A DNA stretch of 6,266 nt from Bacteroidota bacterium (GTDB lineage: Bacteria; Bacteroidota; Bacteroidia; Flavobacteriales; Flavobacteriaceae): contig JAJYTI010000126.1 of the NCBI GenBank assembly GCA_021793135.1, forward strand, positions 1 to 6,266, written 5' to 3'. The notes under the pieces are model-generated. The model ran no database searches. It was not told the DNA's origin and was given only the letters and a program-made list of their open reading frames with translations. Each line of letters begins with the position of its first letter. Position 1 is the stretch's first letter. Shown here one piece after another: positions 1 to 4,859 of the stretch. The translations under genes and the position numbers were made by a program.

Positions 1-86
1 TTTATCGGTTCTCCCCATTCCGAATCGTGATACGCAATATATAAAGGGTCGGTAGTACACCATCCACATCTTTCTTTTAAATTCAT
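1..86 (-). CDS. tag: DNA-3-methyladenine glycosylase I, N-terminal fragment (cut by left window edge)
   Basis: Reading leftward from the ATG at 86-84 gives 28 complete codons before the window edge. The peptide contains ERCGW, then DPLYIAYHD, then EWGEP, which closely follows the start of E. coli Tag as I recall it (ERCGW, DPLYIAYHD, EWGVP). Tag excises 3-methyladenine from alkylated DNA in base excision repair. Family knowledge places zinc ligands at an N-terminal Cys and a His 13 residues later (Cys4 and His17 in E. coli). Here Cys7 and His20 keep exactly that spacing. The rest of the domain and the C-terminal zinc ligands lie outside the window. The gene is divergent from the thioredoxin-like gene and shares a short intergenic region with it. 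Being short, the call rests on the strong N-terminal signature alone, but few other families share it. Confidence 0.9.
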   Translation of the reverse strand, partial: MNLKERCGWCTTDPLYIAYHDSEWGEPI

Positions 87-106
87 ACTTGTAAGCTTTA
101 TAGGTT

Positions 107-134
107 TAAAGGTACTAACTTTGTTAGAAATCAA
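107..134 (-). promoter_or_regulatory. Possible Bacteroidota-type promoter for tag
   Basis: On the minus strand, TACCTTTA (114-107) matches the -7 consensus TAnnTTTG except at the last base. A TTG lies 17 bases upstream of it (134-132). Initiation would fall near position 100, a short distance before the tag ATG at 86. It overlaps the better -7 box of the divergent gene. The match is imperfect, so this is a suggestion only. Confidence 0.25.
116..123 (+). promoter_or_regulatory. Candidate -7 promoter element (TAnnTTTG) for the thioredoxin-like gene
   Basis: TAACTTTG fits the Bacteroidota primary-sigma -7 element TAnnTTTG exactly. Transcription would begin around 128-131, leaving a leader of about 20 bases if translation starts at the ATG at 149. 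The partner -33 element is weak: the nearest upstream TTG (89-91) is 24 bases away, longer than the usual spacing of roughly 19. The -7 match is directly visible; promoter activity is inferred. Confidence 0.45.
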
Positions 135-148
135 GAATGCATTTATTT

Positions 149-772
149 ATGAAAGACACAGAAGTTAATAACGTAAAAGTAATTCAGGAAACCTTACCAG
201 CTGCATTGTCCTACACCCAATATTTGGAACATATCCAAAACGAAATAGTAAAAGAGCCTGCAAATGAGGAAGAAAAAATGATGCAGGATTATACCAAGCT
301 GAATGCAACACGCATTAACAGATTGGATAAACGTCAAGAGGTTCCGAAAGATATTAAAGATAAAATAGAGTCAATTTCCAAAAATATTTATTGGATAGTT
401 CTTACCGAAGGTTGGTGTGGAGATGCTGCACAATCTGTACCTGTTTTAAATAAACTCCAAGAATTAAACTCTCATATAGAAATGAAACTAGTACTTCGTG
501 ATGAGAATTTAGAGCTTATGGATCGTTATTTAACGAATGGTGGACGTTCTATTCCAAAGCTTATTATCTATGATCCAGAGACAGAAAAAGTGTTAGGAAC
601 TTGGGGTCCAAGACCTGCAGCTGCTGCTAAACTTTTGTTAGATTATAAAGCCAAACATGGAGTTATTGATGGACCTATAAAACAAGAGTTACAATTGTGG
701 TATAATAAAAATAAGGGGCAAGATTTAATGGAAGAAATTGTTGAGTTACATCAACACATCATGAACCTATAA
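149..772 (+). CDS. Thioredoxin-family protein with WCGD active-site variant
   Basis: A 207-residue cytoplasmic-type protein with no signal peptide. The first half is helical and charged (including YTKLNATRINRLDK). A thioredoxin-fold segment follows: a hydrophobic strand, then EGWCGDAAQSVPVLNKL where thioredoxins have WCxxC, then a strand with LVLRDEN, and GGRSIPKLII, which carries the Ile-Pro of the cis-proline loop. The second, resolving Cys is replaced by Asp (Cys90, Asp92), so ordinary dithiol-disulfide exchange is unlikely. A one-Cys redox, glutathionylation or non-redox role is possible. I recall similar proteins, annotated only as thioredoxin family protein, in flavobacteria. An upstream in-frame ATG at 137 would add four residues (MHLF). 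I prefer 149 because it leaves a more usual leader after the -7 box at 116-123. The 3' end overlaps the convergent TonB-like gene by 14 bases. Its substrate is unknown. Confidence 0.85.
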   Translation: MKDTEVNNVKVIQETLPAALSYTQYLEHIQNEIVKEPANEEEKMMQDYTKLNATRINRLDKRQEVPKDIKDKIESISKNIYWIVLTEGWCGDAAQSVPVLNKLQELNSHIEMKLVLRDENLELMDRYLTNGGRSIPKLIIYDPETEKVLGTWGPRPAAAAKLLLDYKAKHGVIDGPIKQELQLWYNKNKGQDLMEEIVELHQHIMNL

Positions 773-1430
773 AACGATAGGTAATCGTACCCTTTTGATT
801 TTCGTTCGAGCTCTCCGATGTATCAAACTTTGATTGTTTGGCATATTCGAGAGCTTGTTCTTTTAAACACTTATCTGTGGTAGTCGATTTTGAGTTATCC
901 ACATTGGTGTGGATAACTTCGCCTAGCTTATCCACAGTGATGTGGATAACTATAATACCGCTTCCAGGGCAAGTATATACAGGGTTTGGTAAATATATAG
1001 CAGTTCTGTTTTCTAGGTTATAACTAACAGTAGAATTTCTTTTCACATTGTCATTGTGGATAACTTCACTTGATTGTGTATAAGTCTCACTAATGTTTTC
1101 TTTTGGTAGGTCGGTAGGAGTTTTAGAATTCTGCAATGCCTCTTCCATGGCTTGCATTTGTTCTTGAAATTCGGTTTGTGAGGCTTCGAAATCTTGCTCA
1201 GCTTTAGCGATATGCTCCATGGCTTCGTTGTAAGCTCTATGCGTTTCTATATCTGCCTGCTCTTCAATATCTTCTTCACTTTCATCATCTTCTGGTTCTT
1301 CTATATAATATTCTACACTAAAAATATGTTTCTCTTTTTTCTTTAAGTGGATGCTATATAAACCGATAGCTATTATAGAAAAAAGAAGAATAGTTACACT
1401 AAGGGATCGGTATGTAGAATGTGTGAACAT
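759..1430 (-). CDS. Membrane-anchored TonB C-terminal-like envelope protein carrying a DnaA-box cluster in its coding sequence
   Basis: This is a 223-residue protein. Residues 10-27 form one hydrophobic segment followed by basic HLKKKEKH, consistent with an inner-membrane anchor and the rest outside the cytoplasm. Residues 40-62 are strongly acidic. Residues 63-100 are Glu/Gln/Ala-rich and probably coiled coil. Residues 101-140 are a polar linker. From about 143 to the end it resembles the TonB C-terminal domains common in Bacteroidota: a PNPVYTCPGSG entry, a beta strand GIIVIHITVDKLGEV, then STTTDKCL, a helix ALEYAKQSKF, and a last strand GTITYRF. It lacks the Pro-rich spacer of classical TonB, so energy transduction is not assured; a structural envelope role is equally possible. 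Cys154 and Cys188 could pair. It starts 63 bases after the truB stop on the same strand, so co-transcription is plausible. Residues 116-179 are encoded partly by repeated DnaA boxes, giving the peptide repeat VIHITVD / VIHTNVD. Confidence 0.75.
   Translation of the reverse strand: MFTHSTYRSLSVTILLFSIIAIGLYSIHLKKKEKHIFSVEYYIEEPEDDESEEDIEEQADIETHRAYNEAMEHIAKAEQDFEASQTEFQEQMQAMEEALQNSKTPTDLPKENISETYTQSSEVIHNDNVKRNSTVSYNLENRTAIYLPNPVYTCPGSGIIVIHITVDKLGEVIHTNVDNSKSTTTDKCLKEQALEYAKQSKFDTSESSNENQKGTITYRFIGS
893..949. repeat. Two tandem inverted repeats at a 33-bp period
   Basis: The left unit pairs AGTTATCCACA (893-903) with TGTGGATAACT (908-918), an 11-base perfect inverted repeat around TTGG. The right unit pairs TTATCCACA (928-936) with TGTGGATAA (941-949) around GTGA. 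The two units are offset by exactly 33 bases, which is 11 codons of the gene on the minus strand and about three DNA turns. As RNA each unit could form a 4-base-loop hairpin inside the message. There is no T-run, so they are not intrinsic terminators, and they lie within an open coding frame. Confidence 0.95.
895..1083. other. DnaA-box cluster: candidate replication origin or DnaA-binding locus
   Basis: Six DnaA boxes are directly visible. Exact TTATCCACA occurs on the plus strand at 895-903 and 928-936, and on the minus strand at 908-916, 941-949 and 1055-1063. TTATACACA occurs on the minus strand at 1075-1083. TTATCCACA and TTATACACA are the high-affinity forms known from E. coli oriC (consensus TTATNCACA). 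A given 9-mer is expected about once per 130 kb per strand in random sequence, so five exact copies in 169 bases is not chance. The first four form two inverted pairs; the last two are direct, 20 bases apart. The cluster lies wholly inside the TonB-like gene. No dnaA gene and no strong AT-rich unwinding tract is visible beside it, though 1310-1490 is rather AT-rich. Alternatives to an origin are a DnaA-titration site (like datA) or a DnaA-reactivating site (like DARS). Confidence 0.6.
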
Positions 1431-1493
1431 AGACTACTAATATCTACATTATTTTACAAAATGAGCGTTAATCATAAGCTAGCAGCTGTTAAT

Positions 1494-2204
1494 TTATTCC
1501 TCTATATTTCGAATGTAAGTATCTATTTCTTCAATAGTCATACTGTTTTCCACATTAAAATTACCAATTTTAGTTCTTCTAAGGGCTGTTAAGTAACCTC
1601 CCGATTTTAATGCTTGCCCAAAATCATGTGCCAAAGAACGAATGTAAGTTCCTTTACTACATACTACTCTAAAGTCAATTTCTGGAAGTGCTATTCTTGT
1701 AATTTCAAATTCGTCGATAGTTATTTCTCTAGTTGGAATATCTATTTCTTCGCCTTTTCTTGCATATTCATAAAGCCGTTTCCCATCTTTCTTTAATGCA
1801 GAGAAAACAGGAGGTCGTTGCTGAATAACTCCAATAAAGTCTTTAATTGTTTGGGTTAATAACTCTTCATTTATATGATCTGTAGGAAAAGTTTGATTTA
1901 CTTCGGTTTCTGCGTCATAACTAGGAGTAGTAGCCCCAAGTAGAATAGTTCCGGTATATTCCTTGTCTTGAGCTTGAAACTCTTCTATACGCTTAGTATA
2001 TTTTCCAACACATAAAATGAGTAAGCCTGTGGCCAACGGATCTAATGTGCCGGCATGACCAACTTTTATTTTCTTTAAGTGGAACTGTTTTTTTAATAAC
2101 CAGCGAACCTTATTCACAACCTGAAAAGAAGACCATTCTAGCGGTTTGTCGATTAATATTACTTCTCCATTTAGAAACTCTTCTTTAGACTTTGCCGAAA
2201 TCAT
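1494..2204 (-). CDS. truB: tRNA pseudouridine-55 synthase TruB
   Basis: TruB isomerises uridine 55 in the T-loop of tRNAs to pseudouridine in the cytoplasm. From the ATG at 2204 the protein has 236 residues, normal for bacterial forms lacking a long C-terminal PUA extension. Visible motifs in order: GEVILIDKPLEWSSFQVVNK near the N-terminus, GHAGTLDPLATGLL with the catalytic Asp at residue 55, KEYTGTILLGATTPSYDAET, QRPPVFSALKKDGKRLYEYAR, and SKGTYIRSLAHDFG with the conserved Arg, then LTALRRTKIGNF. An in-frame TTG at 2225 would add seven residues (encoded LLINIYT). I reject it because the ATG is available and the added residues match no family feature. A TAnnTTTG box lies about 55 bases upstream. 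The TonB-like gene follows on the same strand after 63 bases with no convincing terminator between them. Confidence is high from the motifs. Confidence 0.97.
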   Translation of the reverse strand: MISAKSKEEFLNGEVILIDKPLEWSSFQVVNKVRWLLKKQFHLKKIKVGHAGTLDPLATGLLILCVGKYTKRIEEFQAQDKEYTGTILLGATTPSYDAETEVNQTFPTDHINEELLTQTIKDFIGVIQQRPPVFSALKKDGKRLYEYARKGEEIDIPTREITIDEFEITRIALPEIDFRVVCSKGTYIRSLAHDFGQALKSGGYLTALRRTKIGNFNVENSMTIEEIDTYIRNIEE

Positions 2205-2256
2205 AGTATAAATATTTATTAGCAATTACACTACCCAATTTAAGATAGGAAAACAG

Positions 2257-2264
2257 CAAATATA
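2257..2264 (-). promoter_or_regulatory. Candidate -7 promoter element for truB
   Basis: The minus strand reads TATATTTG here, an exact fit to the Bacteroidota -7 consensus TAnnTTTG. Initiation would fall near 2250, giving a leader of about 45 bases to the ATG at 2204. The -33 region holds only a TTTA-like match about 17 bases upstream. It sits in the divergent intergenic region shared with the serine hydrolase gene, whose own promoter I could not identify. Confidence 0.45.
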
Positions 2265-2323
2265 CAGTCTATTTATGTGTCTAAATAACCGTTGTGCTAT
2301 AATATAAGATTGTGGTTATCTTT

Positions 2324-3898
2324 ATGAAAAATTTATTAATTATGATGAAAAATTATTTTAGGTGGTTTAGGTTTACGCTTGTTTTTTTAGCAATTATATT
2401 TTACTCTTCACTTTTTGCTCAAAACGGACTTCCAGAAGATTTTGATAATTGGATAGATGCTAGCAGAGAGGATTGGAAAATTCCAGGACTTGCAGTTGGA
2501 ATTGTAAAAGATGGAGAGGTCGTCTATGCCAAAGGTTTTGGAGAAAAACAATTAGGTGGTGGAGATAAAGTAGACGCAAATACTATATTTAGTATTGCAT
2601 CGGTGAGTAAAAATATAACTGCTGCAGCATTAGGAATATTAGTAGACCAAGGAAAGATAGGTTGGGATGATAAGATTACTAAACATATACCTTGGTTTCA
2701 ATTAAAAGATGCTTGGGTCACACAAGAACTTACAATTCGAGACGCACTTACACACAGATCTGGCCTAGGGCGTATTTTAGGTAATAGACTGCAATTTATG
2801 ACTAATAGTTCTCGTGATGAGGTGTTATACCAAATGCGTTATATGAACTTAGAAAAACCTTTCCGTACAAGTTATGTCTATAATAATGTGATGTATTCCT
2901 TAGCAGGACAAATTATAGAATATACAGATGGACGCACATGGGATGTGTTTTTAACCGAAGAACTATTCCGTCCTATAGAAATGTACTCTGCAACAACTAG
3001 TATTACACAATTAAAAGAAAATGATAATTTGGCATATCCACATCAGGAAATAGACGGCAAAGTAGTTTCTATACCTAGAAGGAATTGGGATAATGCAGGA
3101 CCAGCTGGTGGTGTAAATGCTTCGGTAAATGATTTGAATAAATGGATGTTAATGCAATTAGGAACTGCGGGAGAATATAAAGGAAAAACTATTGTTAGTG
3201 AAAAACAGATGAATGAGATTCATAAACCACAAATGGTTAGACCAATAAACGATGCTATGGCATCACAAGCTACATATGGGTTTGGTTGGAATATTTTAGA
3301 TTATAAAGGAAATCGAGTATTGACTCATGGTGGAGCAACCGATGGATTTAATACTTCTCTTTATCTTATGCCAGAATTAAATTTAGGTATTATCGTGGTA
3401 GGAAATACCTTTAATACTTTAGGTAATGCTATAGCATACCAAGTAATGGATGCTTACTTAGGAGAAGGGGATGTAGACTGGAGTTTATATTATTTGAACA
3501 GACATAAACAGGCATATAAAAAGGCTTTGGAAGCAAGAAATAAAATACACGATGCTCGAGTAAAGAACACAAAACCAAGTTTGTCATTAGAAGCGTATGT
3601 CGGGGTATATGAGTCCGAAGGGTATGGAAAAGTAGAAGTAAAGAAGAGTGGTAAAGATTTAGTAATATACTTTTGGGATACAGAAGGCCTTGAAGCTAAA
3701 TTAGAACATTGGCATTTCGATACATTTAGAGCGGTGTGGAAGAATCCTGCTCAAAGAGAAGAGTTTATGCAATTTTATATTGGTAAAAATGGAAAAGTAG
3801 AAGCTTTGGATTTTGAATTTGTACTTCGTCCTATGTTATTACAAGTAGGTGCATATCCGTCAGACTATACGCATACCGAGCAATTTATTAAACTATAA
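2324..3898 (+). CDS. Secreted serine hydrolase, beta-lactamase (class C)/esterase fold, with C-terminal DUF3471-like domain
   Basis: The 524-residue protein begins with a basic stretch and a hydrophobic run (FTLVFLAIIFYSSLFA) typical of a Sec signal peptide, likely cleaved after Ala32, so it acts in the periplasm or outside. Residues about 40-385 carry the penicillin-binding/beta-lactamase-related fold (PF00144 type). The catalytic SxxK is Ser93-Val-Ser-Lys96, the YxN motif is Tyr186-Asn-Asn188, and His335-Gly-Gly337 replaces the KTG triad, as in class C-like esterases and peptidases. Residues about 418-501 resemble the DUF3471 domain (LEAYVGVYESEGYGKVEV), often found behind this hydrolase in Bacteroidota. 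The substrate cannot be read from sequence; esterase or D-aminopeptidase activity is more likely than antibiotic resistance. An in-frame GTG at 2312 would add MVIF, and ATGs at 2342 and 2345 would shorten the peptide. I choose the ATG at 2324 as the longest ATG start with a sensible signal peptide. Confidence 0.9.
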   Translation: MKNLLIMMKNYFRWFRFTLVFLAIIFYSSLFAQNGLPEDFDNWIDASREDWKIPGLAVGIVKDGEVVYAKGFGEKQLGGGDKVDANTIFSIASVSKNITAAALGILVDQGKIGWDDKITKHIPWFQLKDAWVTQELTIRDALTHRSGLGRILGNRLQFMTNSSRDEVLYQMRYMNLEKPFRTSYVYNNVMYSLAGQIIEYTDGRTWDVFLTEELFRPIEMYSATTSITQLKENDNLAYPHQEIDGKVVSIPRRNWDNAGPAGGVNASVNDLNKWMLMQLGTAGEYKGKTIVSEKQMNEIHKPQMVRPINDAMASQATYGFGWNILDYKGNRVLTHGGATDGFNTSLYLMPELNLGIIVVGNTFNTLGNAIAYQVMDAYLGEGDVDWSLYYLNRHKQAYKKALEARNKIHDARVKNTKPSLSLEAYVGVYESEGYGKVEVKKSGKDLVIYFWDTEGLEAKLEHWHFDTFRAVWKNPAQREEFMQFYIGKNGKVEALDFEFVLRPMLLQVGAYPSDYTHTEQFIKL

Positions 3899-3907
3899 AA
3901 TAGACTT

Positions 3908-3943
3908 CAAGCCAATGTTTTTATACATTGGCTTGTTTAATTT
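3908..3943 (+). terminator. Rho-independent terminator after the serine hydrolase gene
   Basis: A perfect 10-base stem, CAAGCCAATG (3908-3917) with CATTGGCTTG (3926-3935), encloses an 8-base loop and is followed by TTTAATTT (3936-3943). It begins 9 bases after the stop codon of the serine hydrolase. The tail is a moderately U-rich run. The structure ends about 10 bases before the next ATG at 3953, so it also occupies the leader space of the fructosamine-kinase-like gene and may limit read-through into it. Confidence 0.85.
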
Positions 3944-3952
3944 GACTTTGCT

Positions 3953-4798
3953 ATGGAAGAGATACTTCATGAAATTGCGACTCAAAATAATTTAATACTG
4001 CATACTAGTAAGGTATTACTTGGAGGAGATATTAATGAAGTTTATCGATTGCACACAAATAAAGGTGGGTTTGTATTAAAATGTAATCATGCTGATAAGT
4101 TTCCAAGCATGTTTGTTGTAGAATCTAGGGGGTTACAATTATTGCAGTCTACGAATAGCTTTAAAATTCCACAAGTGATAGCAAATGGGAAGATAAACAA
4201 TACCGCGTACTTGCTTATGGAATATCTCCCTTCTGGTGCGAAGCCTTCTACTTTTTGGTATGATTTTGGAAAACGCTTATCCATATTGCATAGGAATACC
4301 AATTCTAAATTTGGTTTGGACTACGATAATTATATTGGAAGTCTTCCTCAGTATAATTCTTTTCAAGAAACTGCTTCGGAGTTTTACATACTGCAGCGTT
4401 TAGAGCCGCAGTTTAAAATGGCGGTAGACAAAGGTTATCATTTTTCTAGATTATCCTCTTTTTATACTCGTGTTAGTAAAGAGATTCCTGAAGAACCTAG
4501 TGCATTATTGCATGGAGATTTATGGAATGGAAATTATCTAGTGTCAAATGATGGACAACCGGTTCTAATCGATCCAGCTATTGCTTATGCACCTAGAGAG
4601 ATGGACATCGCTATGATGCATTTATTTGGAGGTTTCCCAATAGAAGTTTTTAACTCTTACCATGAGAGTTTTCCCTTAGAATATGATTGGGAATCTCGTA
4701 TAGATATATGGCAGTTGTATTATTTGCTTGTGCATTTGAATCTGTTTGGTGATGGATATTTATCCCAAGTAAAAAGAATAATTAAAAGATTTAATTAA
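3953..4798 (+). CDS. Fructosamine kinase family protein (protein-kinase-like phosphotransferase)
   Basis: The 281-residue protein fits the fructosamine/ketosamine-3-kinase family (PF03881 type), which phosphorylates sugar adducts on glycated amines and proteins so that they decompose. Visible elements in order: a glycine-rich loop LLGGDINEVYRL (residues 22-33), the nucleotide-binding Lys in FVLKCN (Lys43), Glu57 in VESRGLQLL, the hinge region LLMEYLP (87-93), the catalytic loop LLHGDLWNGNYL (185-196) with Asp189 and Asn194, and the metal-binding LIDPAIAYAPREMDIAM (Asp207). HGDLWNGN and the DPA segment are the most family-specific; choline/aminoglycoside kinases are the main alternative. It is cytoplasmic by its lack of a signal. 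The length is close to the usual value for the family, and it starts immediately after the terminator of the preceding gene. No Shine-Dalgarno sequence is visible. The true small-molecule substrate is inferred from family only. Confidence 0.9.
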   Translation: MEEILHEIATQNNLILHTSKVLLGGDINEVYRLHTNKGGFVLKCNHADKFPSMFVVESRGLQLLQSTNSFKIPQVIANGKINNTAYLLMEYLPSGAKPSTFWYDFGKRLSILHRNTNSKFGLDYDNYIGSLPQYNSFQETASEFYILQRLEPQFKMAVDKGYHFSRLSSFYTRVSKEIPEEPSALLHGDLWNGNYLVSNDGQPVLIDPAIAYAPREMDIAMMHLFGGFPIEVFNSYHESFPLEYDWESRIDIWQLYYLLVHLNLFGDGYLSQVKRIIKRFN

Positions 4799-4859
4799 AC
4801 AAAAAGAGGTGATTTATTTGTATTATAGTTTTGTTAGGAAATCAATTAATGTCTAACAA

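Noticed and set aside
893..949. CRISPR-like or iteron-plasmid interpretation of the short repeats
   Set aside because: The repeats are inverted 9-mers matching the DnaA box, without CRISPR-sized repeats or unique spacers, and there is no Rep gene nearby; the neighbours are chromosomal housekeeping genes.
838..1023. Open frame on the plus strand across the DnaA-box region
   Set aside because: It lies antisense within the TonB-like gene, its product has no recognisable domain, and the minus-strand frame has clear domain structure.
1451..1464. ATTTT/AAAAT palindrome and TCATTTTG on the minus strand upstream of the TonB-like gene
   Set aside because: The palindrome has only 5-base arms, and the -7-like sequence has a mismatch at the conserved A with no -33 partner.
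1614..1796. Open frame on the plus strand within truB
   Set aside because: It is a shadow of truB, which carries all the family motifs on the minus strand.
2110..2118. Single TTATTCACA (DnaA-box variant) inside truB
   Set aside because: It is isolated and one variant match is expected by chance at this scale; it is not counted in the cluster.
2298..2303. TATAAT hexamer upstream of the serine hydrolase as a promoter
   Set aside because: No suitable -35 partner, and Bacteroidota primary promoters use TAnnTTTG rather than TATAAT; in an AT-rich intergenic region such a hexamer is common.
4087..4302. Open frame on the minus strand within the fructosamine-kinase-like gene
   Set aside because: It has no start context or family resemblance and is antisense to a well-supported gene.
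4831..4859. Inverted repeat TTGTTAG / CTAACAA between the convergent kinase and ABC genes, a possible bidirectional terminator
   Set aside because: The stem is only 7 bases, AT-rich, with a 15-base loop and no clear T-run on either side, so it is too weak to call.
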